Positions 11,155 to 20,759 of a stretch of DNA of 64,000 nucleotides are shown here, piece by piece (the stretch's first letter is position 1; each line of letters starts with the position of its first letter). The notes below the pieces were generated by a model. That model saw nothing but the letters and a program-made list of their open reading frames with translations. It was not told the DNA's origin and did not search any database. This DNA is from Providencia alcalifaciens (lineage in GTDB: Bacteria > Pseudomonadota > Gammaproteobacteria > Enterobacterales > Enterobacteriaceae). The DNA is taken from assembly GCF_915403165.1 (NCBI RefSeq), contig NZ_OU659204.1, forward strand, positions 1,798,001-1,862,000. The letters run 5' to 3'. The position numbers and the translations under genes are program-made.

Positions 11155-11493
11155 TTATTTTTTCTCGATAACTTTGACTAACTCATAACGGATGCTTGGG
11201 GCATCAGCGGGTGGGTTAGGCACATCAAATTGTTGAACCTCTAGCACGTAGTTATAGCCCGGTTCATAGCTGAATCCTTGAATGGATGAGTAAAAATATT
11301 GCCAATCATCAGTTGGTTTTTCTTTGACTTTCATGCATTTCATAGGCGCAACGCCGACACAATCAGCCAGAGAGGAGTCGATATAAAAGATTTTATTGTT
11401 GCTGTTGGTGGGCTTCATCGTATTGGTATTATTTCCGTTTTGGCATCCTGCAAGCAGAACAAAAAGGGATGATGCGAGTAGAATTTTTTTCAT
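11155..11493 (-). CDS. Small lipoprotein, DUF4377-like
   Basis: The ATG at 11493 has an AGAGGAA ribosome-binding site and opens a lipoprotein signal, MKKILLASSLFVLLAGC, with lipobox LAGC. The 112-residue product contains a DUF4377-type segment: YIDSSLADCVGVAPMKCMKV followed by WQYFYSSIQGFSYEPGYNYVLEV. Domains of this kind accompany HslJ/META-type lipoproteins; function is unknown. The two cysteines in the mature part (DC, KC) are conserved in the family and may pair. Outer-membrane sorting is likely because the residue after the lipidated cysteine is Gln, not Asp. Confidence 0.8.
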   Translation of the reverse strand: MKKILLASSLFVLLAGCQNGNNTNTMKPTNSNNKIFYIDSSLADCVGVAPMKCMKVKEKPTDDWQYFYSSIQGFSYEPGYNYVLEVQQFDVPNPPADAPSIRYELVKVIEKK

Positions 11494-11749
11494 AAAGGTT
11501 CCTCTAGTTTCAGGCAAAAGTGTCTGAATATGAGTAATTATAGCAAAATGAGACGGGTAATAATTCCCAAAAAAATTATGATCTAATAAACAATCAAATT
11601 TTAATCATCAATTAGGTGAACGATTTTTCTTAGATTAGTTAAGAACGTTTTGATAGATAAGAAGCATTTTTATTGATTGGAGATGGTTTTTTTGTATCAA
11701 TTTCGCAGTTAAGCTATATAGCAAACTGTTTGTCTAACAGAATTTCCTA

Positions 11750-11755
11750 TATAAT
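11750..11755 (+). promoter_or_regulatory. Candidate -10 element of aspS
   Basis: TATAAT occurs in CCTATATAATGTCTG. A weak -35 (CTGTTT, 11726-11731) lies 18 bases upstream. If used, the aspS transcript has an untranslated leader of about 240 bases. Confidence 0.5.
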
Positions 11756-11796
11756 GTCTGCCTTTTTTGACATTCTGAATTTTCAGCTCAGTGTTT

Positions 11797-11892
11797 CTAA
11801 GCGATCGGTTTTATAAGCGATTCGTATTATAAACAGTCGGCTTCATAAACAGTCGGTTTCGCAAACTATTGGTTTCGTAAACATGCCGTTTA
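11797..11892 (+). repeat. Six 16-bp degenerate tandem repeats in the aspS leader
   Basis: Six consecutive 16-bp units, beginning at 11797, 11813, 11829, 11845, 11861 and 11877. Units three and four are ATAAACAGTCGGCTTC and ATAAACAGTCGGTTTC; the others diverge around an RTAAAC....CGGTTTC core. More degenerate copies (GCAAATGGGTTCA, GCAAAATGCC) continue to about 11930. The array lies between the likely aspS promoter and the start codon. Confidence 0.85.
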
Positions 11893-11999
11893 GCAAATGG
11901 GTTCAGCAAAATGCCAAATTCCCGCAGCAAACCAAAGCACAGTATGCTGAGTAAATAAATTACGCTGGGTAAACAACAAGCTGAGTAAAAGGATAGAGT

Positions 12000-13769
12000 A
12001 TGCGTACTAATTATTGTGGGCAATTAAACATCGCTCATGAAGGCCAGAAGGTCACTCTTTGTGGATGGGTAAACCGCCGTCGTGACTTAGGTGGTTTGAT
12101 TTTTATCGATATGCGTGACCGTGAAGGCATCGTTCAAGTTTTCTTCGATCCAGAGCGTAAAGACATATTTGAGAAAGCGTCAGAACTGCGTAACGAGTTC
12201 TGCATCCAAATCACAGGTACGGTACGTGCGCGCCCAGATAGCCAGAAAAACGCAGACATGGCAACGGGTGAAATTGAAATCTTTGCTGAAGGTCTGGAAG
12301 TCTTTAACAAATCTGAACCTCTGCCGTTAGACAGCAACCAAACCAACACAGAAGAGCGTCGTTTAAAATACCGCTATTTAGATTTACGCCGCCCGGAGAT
12401 GGCAAATCGTCTGCGTACTCGTGCGAAAATCACCAGTTTTGTTCGTAGCTTTATGGACAAAGAAGGCTTTATGGACGTTGAAACGCCAATGCTAACCAAA
12501 GCGACGCCAGAAGGGGCGCGTGACTACTTAGTACCAAGCCGAGTTCATAAAGGCAAATTCTATGCATTGCCACAATCCCCTCAACTGTTCAAACAGCTGC
12601 TGATGATGTCTGGCTTTGATCGTTACTATCAAATCGTAAAATGCTTCCGTGACGAAGATTTACGTGCTGACCGTCAACCTGAGTTTACCCAAATCGATGT
12701 GGAAACCTCGTTCATGAGCGCGGAACAAGTTCGCGAAGTGATGGAGCGTATGATTCGTAATTTGTGGCTTGACGTGAAAGGCGTTGATTTAGGCGATTTC
12801 CCAATCATGACCTTCGCAGAAGCGATGCGTCGTTACGGTTCAGATAAACCAGACCTGCGTAACCCAATGGAACTGGTTGATGTTGCTGATATCGTTAAAG
12901 ATGTTGAATTTGCAGTGTTTGCAGGCCCAGCAAATGATCCGAAAGGTCGTGTTGCAGCACTGAAAGTGCCCGGTGGCGCAGCAATGACCCGTAAGCAAAT
13001 TGACGAATACGGTAATTTCGTGGGTATCTATGGTGCGAAAGGCTTAGCGTGGATGAAAATCAATGAACGCGCGAAAGGCTTAGAAGGCATTCAAAGCCCA
13101 GTTGCGAAGTTCCTAAGCTTAGAAATTATCGAGCAAATTATTGAACGTACTGGCGCAGCCGATGGCGATATCATTCTGTTTGGTGCGGGTGCGAAAAATG
13201 TGGTGACTGACTCCATGGGCGCATTACGCCTGAAAGTGGGTCGTGACTTCGAACTGACCAACTTAAATAGCTGGCAGCCACTGTGGGTTATCGACTTCCC
13301 AATGTTTGAAGAAAATGGCGAAGGCGGCTTAACCGCAATGCACCACCCATTCACTTCACCAAAAGATTTCACACCGGAAGATCTGGCGAAAAACCCTGAA
13401 GATACCGTTGCGAATGCCTACGATATGGTTATCAATGGTTACGAAGTGGGTGGCGGTTCTGTCCGTATTCACCGTAGCGAAATGCAACAAACTGTGTTCG
13501 GTATTTTAGGTATCAATGAAGAAGAACAACGTGAGAAGTTCGGCTTCCTGTTAGATGCACTGAAATACGGTACTCCGCCACATGCAGGTTTAGCATTTGG
13601 TTTAGACCGCTTAGTGATGCTGTTAACGGGTACTGATAACATCCGTGATGTTATTGCATTCCCGAAAACCACCGCAGCGGCATGTTTAATGACCAATGCA
13701 CCAAGTCATGCAAACCCTGATTCGCTGACTGAGTTAGCGATTGCAGTTGTGGCGAAAGAAGAAGAGTAA
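12000..13769 (+). CDS. aspS: Aspartyl-tRNA synthetase
   Basis: Class II synthetase that charges tRNA-Asp. The 589-residue protein has the N-terminal OB-fold anticodon-binding domain ([26 protein letters not shown]), class II motif 2 ([16 protein letters not shown]) and motif 3 ([15 protein letters not shown]), plus the bacterial-type insertion domain between motifs 2 and 3. The ATG has an AAAGGATAGAG ribosome-binding site. The stop overlaps the nudB start as TAATG. Confidence 0.98.
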   Translation: MRTNYCGQLNIAHEGQKVTLCGWVNRRRDLGGLIFIDMRDREGIVQVFFDPERKDIFEKASELRNEFCIQITGTVRARPDSQKNADMATGEIEIFAEGLEVFNKSEPLPLDSNQTNTEERRLKYRYLDLRRPEMANRLRTRAKITSFVRSFMDKEGFMDVETPMLTKATPEGARDYLVPSRVHKGKFYALPQSPQLFKQLLMMSGFDRYYQIVKCFRDEDLRADRQPEFTQIDVETSFMSAEQVREVMERMIRNLWLDVKGVDLGDFPIMTFAEAMRRYGSDKPDLRNPMELVDVADIVKDVEFAVFAGPANDPKGRVAALKVPGGAAMTRKQIDEYGNFVGIYGAKGLAWMKINERAKGLEGIQSPVAKFLSLEIIEQIIERTGAADGDIILFGAGAKNVVTDSMGALRLKVGRDFELTNLNSWQPLWVIDFPMFEENGEGGLTAMHHPFTSPKDFTPEDLAKNPEDTVANAYDMVINGYEVGGGSVRIHRSEMQQTVFGILGINEEEQREKFGFLLDALKYGTPPHAGLAFGLDRLVMLLTGTDNIRDVIAFPKTTAAACLMTNAPSHANPDSLTELAIAVVAKEEE

Positions 13770-14203
13770 TGAAAAGCTATAAGCGCCCAGAATCGGTATT
13801 AGTCATTATGGTGGCTGAAAACACGGGGCGGGTGCTTATGATGCGGCGTAAAGATGATCCCGACTTCTGGCAATCAGTGACCGGAAGTTTGGAACTTCAT
13901 GAAACCAGTGCTACGGATGCAGCGCTTCGCGAAATCAAAGAAGAGACGGGGTTTAACCCGCAACCAAGTCAGTTACATGATTTGTCGAAAAGTATCATCT
14001 TTGAAATTTTCCCGCATTTCAGGCATCGTTATGCACCGGATGTAACCCACTGTAAAGAACATTGGTTTAAATTGGTGCTGAGTGATGAACAAACGCCATT
14101 ACTGACTGAACACACTGAATTTTGTTGGCTTGAGCCCAAACAGGCGGCAGAGTTGACAAAATCGTGGAGCAACAGCCAGGCTATTTTAGAATTTGCTGTT
14201 TAA
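13769..14203 (+). CDS. nudB: Dihydroneopterin triphosphate diphosphatase NudB
   Basis: Nudix enzyme that removes pyrophosphate from dihydroneopterin triphosphate in folate synthesis. The 144-residue protein has a Nudix box GSLELHETSATDAALRE followed by IKEETGF. Eight residues instead of the usual seven separate the first conserved glutamate from RE, so the loop carries one extra residue. The start overlaps the aspS stop, and the aspS-nudB-yebC-ruvC order is that of E. coli, which supports NudB over other Nudix enzymes. Confidence 0.92.
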   Translation: MKSYKRPESVLVIMVAENTGRVLMMRRKDDPDFWQSVTGSLELHETSATDAALREIKEETGFNPQPSQLHDLSKSIIFEIFPHFRHRYAPDVTHCKEHWFKLVLSDEQTPLLTEHTEFCWLEPKQAAELTKSWSNSQAILEFAV

Positions 14204-14233
14204 TTATTTTATTGACGTTTTTGGAGATATTTC

Positions 14234-14977
14234 ATGGCAGGTCATAGTAAATGGGCCAACACCAAACACCGTAAAGCGGCGCAAGACGCAAAACGCGGTA
14301 AGATTTTTACTAAAATTATTCGTGAGCTGGTCACTGCAGCGCGTTTAGGCGGCGGCGATGTCGCAACTAATCCACGCTTGCGTGCTGCTGTGGATAAAGC
14401 ATTATCAAACAACATGACTCGCGACACATTAAACCGTGCGATTGCGCGTGGAGTGGGTAATGATGACAACGATAATATGGAAACCATCATTTATGAAGGC
14501 TACGGCCCTGGCGGCACAGCTGTTATGGTTGAATGTTTAAGTGACAACCGTAACCGTACCGTATCTGAAGTTCGCCACGCATTTACTAAAACGGGCGGTA
14601 ACTTAGGGACTGATGGTTCTGTATCTTATTTGTTCACCAAACGTGGTGTGATCACTTACGCTCCGGGTGTGGATGAAGATGCGCTGATGGAAGCGGCACT
14701 TGAAGCGGGTGCTGACGACGTTGAAACGTATGATGATGGTGCAATAGATGTTTACACCACCTTTGAAACGTTTGGTGCTGTTAAAGACGCATTAGATGCT
14801 GCTGGTTTTACTAGCGAAGCCGCTGAAGTTTCTATGATCCCATCGATTACGGCAGAACTTGATGTTGAAACGGCACCAAAGTTAATGCGCCTGATCGACA
14901 TGTTAGAAGATTCAGACGACGTCCAAGAAGTTTATCATAACGGTGATATCTCTGATGAGGTTGCTGAGCAACTGTAA
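14234..14977 (+). CDS. yebC: YebC/PmpR family regulatory protein
   Basis: A 247-residue member of the widely conserved YebC family ([24 protein letters not shown]-terminus, seen in part). Family members act in transcription control and, in mitochondria and some bacteria, in translation of difficult peptide stretches. The three-domain architecture is intact, with the acidic C-terminal third ([20 protein letters not shown]). Followed by a hairpin before ruvC. Confidence 0.96.
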   Translation: MAGHSKWANTKHRKAAQDAKRGKIFTKIIRELVTAARLGGGDVATNPRLRAAVDKALSNNMTRDTLNRAIARGVGNDDNDNMETIIYEGYGPGGTAVMVECLSDNRNRTVSEVRHAFTKTGGNLGTDGSVSYLFTKRGVITYAPGVDEDALMEAALEAGADDVETYDDGAIDVYTTFETFGAVKDALDAAGFTSEAAEVSMIPSITAELDVETAPKLMRLIDMLEDSDDVQEVYHNGDISDEVAEQL

Positions 14978-14996
14978 TTAAGACGATGTCTGCGTA

Positions 14997-15028
14997 GAGA
15001 AAGCGGGCTGTGTCCAGCCTGTTTTCTC
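14997..15028 (+). terminator. Terminator of yebC
   Basis: GAGAAAG-C-GGGCTG pairs with CAGCC-TG-TTTTCTC across a short loop with small mismatches. It separates yebC from ruvC. Confidence 0.65.
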
Positions 15029-15202
15029 TAACGCCTCTCCCATCTTCACCTTCTCTTTTATTTGCTATATTTATGATGGTAGGAATGCTATTTACACTGA
15101 GATTACGGTGGAAACGGTGATATTCCTTTGTTGCCATTGTGGCTGTCATTAGATGGGGATAAGATGATATGAAAATTAATAAAGGGCAACTATAGGTTTT
15201 AT

Positions 15203-15724
15203 ATGGCGATTATTCTGGGTATCGACCCTGGTTCACGGATCACAGGATACGGTGTTATTCGCCAACAAGGTCGGCAATTACTCTATCTCGGAAGTGGGTG
15301 TATTCGCACTCAAGTTGATGATTTACCAAGCCGTCTGCAGCGTATCTATGCGGGAGTCTCGGAAATTATCACCCAGTACCAACCGGATGTTTTATCCATT
15401 GAACAAGTCTTTATGGCGAAGAATGCAGACTCGGCTCTGAAACTCGGACAAGCGCGTGGCGTGGCAATTGTCGCCGCCGCTAACCAAAATATTCCAGTCT
15501 TTGAGTATGCAGCTCGTCAAGTCAAGCAAACCGTTGTGGGGACGGGAGCTGCAGAAAAAAGCCAAGTCCAACATATGGTGAAATCAATTCTAAAATTATC
15601 GGCTAGCCCCCAAGCGGATGCCGCGGATGCGCTGGCAATTGCCATCACGCATTGCCATTTTAATCAAAACCTGCTGAAAGTGGGAGATCCGCGTTTAGTG
15701 TTAACCCGCGGAAGATTAAGATGA
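15203..15724 (+). CDS. ruvC: Holliday junction resolvase RuvC
   Basis: Endonuclease that cuts Holliday junctions at ATT(T/G/C) sequences with RuvAB. The 173-residue protein shows the RNase H-like catalytic acids: Asp8 in LGIDPGSR, a glutamate in LSIEQVF, and the C-terminal aspartates in [14 protein letters not shown]. There is no SOS box before ruvC; the LexA site lies after it, so only ruvAB looks damage-inducible here, as in E. coli. Confidence 0.97.
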   Translation: MAIILGIDPGSRITGYGVIRQQGRQLLYLGSGCIRTQVDDLPSRLQRIYAGVSEIITQYQPDVLSIEQVFMAKNADSALKLGQARGVAIVAAANQNIPVFEYAARQVKQTVVGTGAAEKSQVQHMVKSILKLSASPQADAADALAIAITHCHFNQNLLKVGDPRLVLTRGRLR

Positions 15725-15727
15725 AGA

Positions 15728-15743
15728 CTGGATATGCATCCAG
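15728..15743 (+). promoter_or_regulatory. LexA (SOS) box of ruvAB
   Basis: CTGGATATGCATCCAG is a perfect palindrome of form CTG-N10-CAG, nearly identical to the E. coli ruvAB LexA site as I remember it. It is also a short hairpin followed by CATTTTTT, so it could double as a ruvC terminator. Confidence 0.85.
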
Positions 15744-15808
15744 CATTTTTTGTGGTATAAACAGCAGAGTAAAAATTTAAGACGCTAATCAAATTTAAGG
15801 GGTTCAGT

Positions 15809-16426
15809 GTGATAGGTCGTTTACGTGGCATCGTATTAGAAAAGCAACCACCCATTGTGTTACTTGAGCTACAAGGTGTTGGCTATGAAGTTCATATGCC
15901 AATGACCTGTTTCTATGAATTACCTGAAATTGGTCAAGAAGCTATTGTTTTCACCCATTTTGTGGTGCGCGAAGATGCTCAATTACTGTATGGTTTCAAT
16001 GACAAACAAGAGCGCGCACTATTTAAAGAGCTGATTAAAGTTAATGGTGTCGGCCCTAAACTGGCACTCGCGATTTTATCCGGTATGTCGGCTCAGCAAT
16101 TTGTGTCTGCTATTGAGCAAGAAGCGATTTCTTCTCTGGTGAAATTGCCGGGTATTGGTAAGAAAACCGCCGAGCGTTTAGTGGTCGAAATGAAAGACCG
16201 CTTCAAAGGCCTGAATGGGGATCTTTTCAACCCAGCGAGCGATATTGATTTACCAAGCGTGAAGAGCAAAGGGCCAAGCCAAGCAGATATTGAAGCCGAA
16301 GCTGCTGCAGCCTTGATTGCGCTGGGATATAAACCGCAAGAAGCTAGCCGTATGGTGAGTAAGGTCGCGAAACCTGATAGCGATTCTGAAACCCTGATCC
16401 GTGATGCCTTACGCGCAGCACTTTAA
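15809..16426 (+). CDS. ruvA: Holliday junction DNA helicase subunit RuvA
   Basis: Tetrameric junction-binding protein that loads RuvB. Start is GTG, preceded by AAGGGG. The 205-residue protein has the N-terminal OB domain (MIGRLRG...), two helix-hairpin-helix motifs ([13 protein letters not shown] and [18 protein letters not shown]) and the C-terminal domain III ([18 protein letters not shown]) that contacts RuvB. ruvB follows after 16 bases. Confidence 0.97.
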   Translation: MIGRLRGIVLEKQPPIVLLELQGVGYEVHMPMTCFYELPEIGQEAIVFTHFVVREDAQLLYGFNDKQERALFKELIKVNGVGPKLALAILSGMSAQQFVSAIEQEAISSLVKLPGIGKKTAERLVVEMKDRFKGLNGDLFNPASDIDLPSVKSKGPSQADIEAEAAAALIALGYKPQEASRMVSKVAKPDSDSETLIRDALRAAL

Positions 16427-16442
16427 TTGAGAGATTAATACG

Positions 16443-17453
16443 ATGATTGAAGCTGATCGCCTAATTACTGCTGAAGTGCTGCACTCTGAAGAAGAAGCCA
16501 TTGATCGCGCGATCCGCCCTAAATTACTGGATGAGTATATTGGGCAACCGCAAGTTAAGCATCAAATGGAAATATTTATTCAGGCAGCCAAAATGCGGGG
16601 TGATGCGCTTGATCATCTGTTAATTTTTGGGCCTCCAGGGTTAGGAAAAACCACATTAGCGGGCATTGTCGCCAATGAACTTGGGGTGAATTTGCGGACA
16701 ACGTCAGGGCCTGTGTTAGAAAAGGCCGGAGATTTGGCTGCAATGCTGACTAACCTTGAACCCCACGATGTCCTGTTTATTGATGAAATTCATCGCCTTT
16801 CACCCGTAGTCGAAGAGATTTTGTATCCTGCCATGGAAGACTATCAATTAGATATTATGATTGGTGAAGGCCCTGCGGCACGTTCCATTAAAATCGATTT
16901 ACCGCCATTCACGCTGATCGGTGCCACTACGCGAGCTGGCTCCTTAACTTCGCCATTGCGTGATCGCTTTGGAATTGTACAACGGCTAGAGTTTTACCAA
17001 GTTGATGATTTGCAACATATCGTGAAGCGTAGCGCTCAGTATATGGGGCTGGATATCACGGAAGAAGGGGCTTTACAGGTGGCGATGCGCTCTCGGGGTA
17101 CTCCACGGATTACTAACCGTTTATTACGGCGCGTGCGTGACTTTGCACAAGTGAAAGGTAATGGCAGTATTGATGAGTCTATTGCAAACCAAGCGCTTGA
17201 TATGTTGAATGTGGATGCGGCCGGTTTTGATTATCTTGATCGTAAATTGCTGGTGGCCATCATTGATAAGTTTATGGGCGGGCCGGTGGGTGTTGATAAC
17301 CTTGCAGCAGCAATTGGAGAGGAGCGCGAGACCATCGAAGATGTGCTTGAGCCTTATCTTATCCAGCAAGGGTTTATCCAGAGAACGCCAAGAGGGCGTA
17401 TGGCAACAGCCCACGCTTATTCTCACTTTGGGTTAAAGCCGAAAGAAGTTTAG
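16443..17453 (+). CDS. ruvB: Holliday junction branch-migration ATPase RuvB
   Basis: Hexameric AAA+ motor of branch migration. The 336-residue protein has Walker [10 protein letters not shown] at residues 63-71, Walker B LFIDEIHR, the sensor-1 [16 protein letters not shown] segment and the winged-helix C-terminus ending [10 protein letters not shown]. Second gene of the LexA-controlled ruvAB operon; a terminator follows. Confidence 0.98.
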   Translation: MIEADRLITAEVLHSEEEAIDRAIRPKLLDEYIGQPQVKHQMEIFIQAAKMRGDALDHLLIFGPPGLGKTTLAGIVANELGVNLRTTSGPVLEKAGDLAAMLTNLEPHDVLFIDEIHRLSPVVEEILYPAMEDYQLDIMIGEGPAARSIKIDLPPFTLIGATTRAGSLTSPLRDRFGIVQRLEFYQVDDLQHIVKRSAQYMGLDITEEGALQVAMRSRGTPRITNRLLRRVRDFAQVKGNGSIDESIANQALDMLNVDAAGFDYLDRKLLVAIIDKFMGGPVGVDNLAAAIGEERETIEDVLEPYLIQQGFIQRTPRGRMATAHAYSHFGLKPKEV

Positions 17454-17482
17454 TTTTTAAACGCTTGATTGATATATAGATG

Positions 17483-17559
17483 CGTATGATTTAAATAATA
17501 TCATACGTATTTCAAATGAAATGAACCCAGCAATTTAGCCACAATTACTGGGTTTTTTT
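17483..17559 (+). terminator. Inverted repeat and rho-independent terminator after ruvB
   Basis: Two stems: CGTATGAT pairing with ATCATACG (17483-17508), then AACCCAG-AATT pairing with AATT-CTGGGTT, followed by seven T residues (17524-17559). The second is the classical terminator. Confidence 0.88.
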
Positions 17560-17706
17560 GTATCTAGATTTCACTAAATTGAGAAATCATCATTATTTAG
17601 TCAGCAAAATGTTATTGAGAATATATGTAGTGAGTTTTAAAAACACAGACATTGAAAATGATTTTTATTATCATGCAGTGTTTCTTAGTATATTAGGATA
17701 GGTCAC

Positions 17707-18066
17707 GTGAATAAATCTTCTTACACATTTGCGCTCACAGTACTCTTATTTGCGACTGTTGTTTCTGGTTGCGCAAAAAATACCAAAGCTCTTACCAATA
17801 AGGAAACCATTGAAAGTTGTTCTCGATATCTACCTGAGGGATCAACATATTGGGTGAGTATCGAGGGTGAAATTGACTTAAACAAGAAATTTCATGGGGA
17901 CTTAAACGTGAATGTTCCAAAAGATAAGTTAAATGATCCAAAATATTCAGATGAAGGATTCAAAGTAAAAGTTAATCAATTTATGGATTGTGTTGGTAGA
18001 TTTATAAATGATAGTGCCGGTGATGTAGAAACCCCCGTGAATAACGGTAAAAAGAGTACTGAATAA
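17707..18066 (+). CDS. Small lipoprotein of unknown function
   Basis: Starts at GTG with GGATAGG just upstream. The first residues form a lipoprotein signal with lipobox VSGC near residue 22. The 119-residue product is not a family I can name. The mature part contains TIESCSRYLPEGSTYWVSIEGEIDLN and NQFMDCVGRFI, with two cysteines that could pair. It stands alone between the ruvB terminator and its own terminator, convergent with znuB. Confidence 0.75.
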   Translation: MNKSSYTFALTVLLFATVVSGCAKNTKALTNKETIESCSRYLPEGSTYWVSIEGEIDLNKKFHGDLNVNVPKDKLNDPKYSDEGFKVKVNQFMDCVGRFINDSAGDVETPVNNGKKSTE

Positions 18067-18089
18067 TACGTATCATTGAATTTTATTGG

Positions 18090-18110
18090 AACCCGCATAA
18101 AGCGGGTTTT
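18090..18110. terminator. Terminator between lipoprotein gene and znuB
   Basis: AACCCGC-ATAA-AGCGGGTT stem followed by TTCTATTTG. Convergent arrangement suggests it may serve both strands. Confidence 0.75.
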
Positions 18111-18161
18111 CTATTTGTTTTTTACCCAGATACGGTTTTATTCAGGCATTTTTTTATACAA

Positions 18162-18947
18162 CTAGTTTTTCGTTTTTACGCACAAACTTAGAATAAATAA
18201 AATGGCAGAAGTTAGTACCACGGATGGACCTGCCGGAGTGTCGTAAAATGCCGATAGGGTTAATCCGCCGGTGACGGAAATCATGCCAATCCCAATGGCA
18301 GTAAGTGCCATTTGTTCTGGGGTTTTAGCAAAACGTCGAGCGGTGGCAGCAGGAATGATCAGTAAAGAGGTAATGATAAGCGCGCCCACGAATTTCATGG
18401 CAATCCCGATTGTTAATGCCGTGACCATCATCAACAATAAGCGAGAGCGCTGTAGGTTAATACCATCCACAAAAGCCAGCTCTGAGCTGACAGTCATCGA
18501 TAAAAGCGCCCGCCATCGATAAAAAAGCAACCCGCAAACGACAACTACACCGATTAGAATCGTTATAATGTCTTCATATGTTACGGATAACAAATCACCA
18601 AATAGATAGGCCATCAGGTCGACGCGGACATTCGCCATTAGGCTGACGACGACAAGCCCTAAAGAGAGGGAGCTGTGAGCCATAATGCCGAGTAACGTAT
18701 CGACGGCGAGTTGAGGTCGCTTTTCCAGCCAAACAAGAATAAAGGCTAATAGTAGCGTGACCGCAATAACGGCATAAAAAGGATTAATGTTCAGTAACAA
18801 ACCGAATGCAACGCCTAATAAAGAGGCGTGGGCGAGCGTGTCACCAAAATAGGACATACGACGCCAAACCACGAATGATCCCAAGGGGCCGGCTGCTATA
18901 GCGAGTAACATACCTGCGATCCAACCAGGTAGTAGCAACTCAATCAT
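18162..18947 (-). CDS. znuB: Zinc ABC transporter permease ZnuB
   Basis: Inner-membrane permease of the high-affinity zinc importer. The 261-residue protein has about eight hydrophobic helices and the ABC-3 permease signature ([20 protein letters not shown] near residue 35; [19 protein letters not shown] near residue 190). Its start overlaps the end of znuC by 8 bases, indicating coupled translation. Confidence 0.96.
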   Translation of the reverse strand: MIELLLPGWIAGMLLAIAAGPLGSFVVWRRMSYFGDTLAHASLLGVAFGLLLNINPFYAVIAVTLLLAFILVWLEKRPQLAVDTLLGIMAHSSLSLGLVVVSLMANVRVDLMAYLFGDLLSVTYEDIITILIGVVVVCGLLFYRWRALLSMTVSSELAFVDGINLQRSRLLLMMVTALTIGIAMKFVGALIITSLLIIPAATARRFAKTPEQMALTAIGIGMISVTGGLTLSAFYDTPAGPSVVLTSAILFILSLCVKTKN

Positions 18948-19707
18948 GATGGCAATCCTTGCTGTGTTGGTGGGATGTAATCACATTACCTTCTAAATCA
19001 TGTTGGTGATTATGTTGATGACGGTAAACCCCCAGTTGCTGTGCACCCCGATAGCCAAACATAGCGACGAATTCAGGGTGATTAGAGACAACGTCAGGGG
19101 TACCAGAGCAACAAATATGCCCGTTAATACATAAAACTTGGTCTGTTTTTGCCATGACTAAATGCAGGTCATGAGAGACCATGAGAACTGCGCAACCGAG
19201 TTCAGTTCTTAATTGATTAATTAAGTCATACAACGCAACTTGACCATTAATATCGACGCCTTGGGCCGGTTCATCGAGAACCAACAAATCAGGTTTATTA
19301 AGCAATGCACGCGCAAGCAGAACGCGCTGGGTTTCACCACCTGAGAGTTTCTGCATTGGCTGATCAATAAGATGCGTGGCTTTAACTCGTTCAAGGGCGG
19401 GTAATAAATGTTCCGTACGGACACCTTGCTTTAACATCATAAACCGCTTCACGGTTAGAGGTAGGGTGGTATCTAAATGCAGTTTTTGTGGAACATAACC
19501 AATAGAGAGTGATGAGGCTCTGCTGATCGTGCCTGATGTGGGAGCCAATAGCCCCAATACCACGCGAACAATTGTGGATTTGCCGGCACCATTAGGCCCC
19601 AATAACGTCACGATATCACCTTTGTTAAGTGCAAAAGTGACATCCTTTAATACGGGTTTATCGCCAAATGAGACTGAGATTTTATTTAAAGATAGTAGTG
19701 GTTGCAT
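18940..19707 (-). CDS. znuC: Zinc ABC transporter ATP-binding protein ZnuC
   Basis: ATPase of the zinc importer. Start placed at ATG 19707 ([14 protein letters not shown]), the family N-terminus, rather than upstream in-frame codons. Walker A is GPNGAGKST at residues 37-45, the signature is LSGGETQR, and Walker B is [10 protein letters not shown]. The C-terminus is histidine-rich (HQHNHQHD and [10 protein letters not shown]), a feature of enterobacterial ZnuC that may buffer zinc. Divergent from znuA across a Zur box. Confidence 0.96.
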   Translation of the reverse strand: MQPLLSLNKISVSFGDKPVLKDVTFALNKGDIVTLLGPNGAGKSTIVRVVLGLLAPTSGTISRASSLSIGYVPQKLHLDTTLPLTVKRFMMLKQGVRTEHLLPALERVKATHLIDQPMQKLSGGETQRVLLARALLNKPDLLVLDEPAQGVDINGQVALYDLINQLRTELGCAVLMVSHDLHLVMAKTDQVLCINGHICCSGTPDVVSNHPEFVAMFGYRGAQQLGVYRHQHNHQHDLEGNVITSHQHSKDCHHD

Positions 19708-19731
19708 ATGAAAACATCTTGCAGAAATCAA

Positions 19732-19754
19732 GTTGTGTTATATTATAACATTTC
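19732..19754. promoter_or_regulatory. Zur box in the znuA-znuCB intergenic region
   Basis: TGTTATATTATAACA (19736-19750) is a perfect 15-base dyad followed by TTTC, matching the core of the enterobacterial Zur consensus GAAATGTTATA-N-TATAACATTTC. It lies between the divergent znu genes, so one site could repress both when zinc is plentiful. Confidence 0.85.
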
Positions 19755-19779
19755 AATTTTAAGATCACGGAAAATGTTC

Positions 19780-20739
19780 ATGATACACAAATCGAAACTT
19801 ATTACCCGTAAATTCATCTGCAAAGCTACGTTAGCCTCAGTTTTAACAGCATCGATGTTGCCAATAGCCAACGCTGATGTCGTCACATCAATTCGACCTT
19901 TAGCCTTCATTGCTGCGGGGATCGCTGATGGTGTCACTGATACACAAGTTTTACTTCCTGATGGCGCTTCGCCACATGATTATGCACTGAAACCTTCGGA
20001 TTTAAAAAAGATAAAACAGGCTGATTTGTTTGTTTGGGTTGGGCCTGAATTAGAAATGTTTTTAGAGAAGCCAATCAATGTGTTAGACCAGAATAAACGT
20101 CTAGCATTGGCTGAGCAGAAAAATATTCATAACTTATTAATGGCTGAAAACCATGAGGAGGAAGATAGCCATCAACATGCCGATGAACCTAACCATGATG
20201 CGGATCACGATCATCATCACCATGGTGAGTATAATATGCACATCTGGTTATCTCCAGATATTGCAAATTTGGCAGCCGATGACATTTACGCGCGTTTAGT
20301 AGAGATTTATCCTGCTCAGAAAGATAAGCTGGACGTAAACCTTCGTAAATTCAAAGAAAACATGGCGCAAAACAATAAGAAAATTGCTAGTATTTTAAAA
20401 CCGGCTCAAAATAAAGGGTATTTTGTTTTTCACGATGCTTATGGCTACTTTGAAAAACACTATCAGCTCGCTCCATTAGGGCATTTTACGATAAACCCTG
20501 AGATTCAGCCCGGTGCCCAAAAATTGCATCAAATACGAACACAACTGGTTGAGCATAAAGCGCAATGTGTTTTTGCTGAGCCACAATTCAGACCTGCGGT
20601 TATTGAAAGCGTAGCGAAAAATACGGGAGTCAAAATGGGTACTCTCGACCCTCTTGGTAGTGGGCTGGCAATTGGACCAGATAGCTACATGAAGTTTCTG
20701 ACTCAATTATCAGAACAATACGCAAGCTGCCTGAATTAA
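19780..20739 (+). CDS. znuA: Zinc ABC transporter periplasmic binding protein ZnuA
   Basis: Periplasmic zinc-binding component. The frame is open from 19702, but that region includes the Zur box; the ATG at 19780 (preceded by CGGA) gives a plausible signal peptide ending ANA and 319 residues. An ATG at 19774 is an alternative. The mature protein has the cluster A-I fold (PDGASPHDYALKPSD), a histidine/acid-rich loop (HQHADEPNHDADHDHHHH) and the metal-ligand histidines HIWLSPD and FHDAYGYFEKHY. Confidence 0.95.
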   Translation: MIHKSKLITRKFICKATLASVLTASMLPIANADVVTSIRPLAFIAAGIADGVTDTQVLLPDGASPHDYALKPSDLKKIKQADLFVWVGPELEMFLEKPINVLDQNKRLALAEQKNIHNLLMAENHEEEDSHQHADEPNHDADHDHHHHGEYNMHIWLSPDIANLAADDIYARLVEIYPAQKDKLDVNLRKFKENMAQNNKKIASILKPAQNKGYFVFHDAYGYFEKHYQLAPLGHFTINPEIQPGAQKLHQIRTQLVEHKAQCVFAEPQFRPAVIESVAKNTGVKMGTLDPLGSGLAIGPDSYMKFLTQLSEQYASCLN

Positions 20740-20759
20740 GCATAGAGGAATAGTTTAAA

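Larger units (their letters stand above)
11494..11999. other. Gene-free leader region between lipoprotein gene and aspS
   Basis: No convincing gene. The left part is AT-rich promoter DNA of the divergent lipoprotein gene. The right part holds the aspS promoter and a long untranslated leader with tandem repeats, annotated separately. A 70-codon minus-strand frame at 11811-12023 overlaps the repeats and is judged spurious. Confidence 0.6.

Noticed and set aside
11726..11741. LexA box upstream of aspS
   Set aside because: The candidate CTG and CAG are separated by nine bases, not ten, and aspS is not an SOS gene.
11811..12023. 70-codon minus-strand frame over the aspS leader
   Set aside because: It is created by the 16-bp repeat array and overlaps the aspS start; no ribosome-binding site or recognisable protein.
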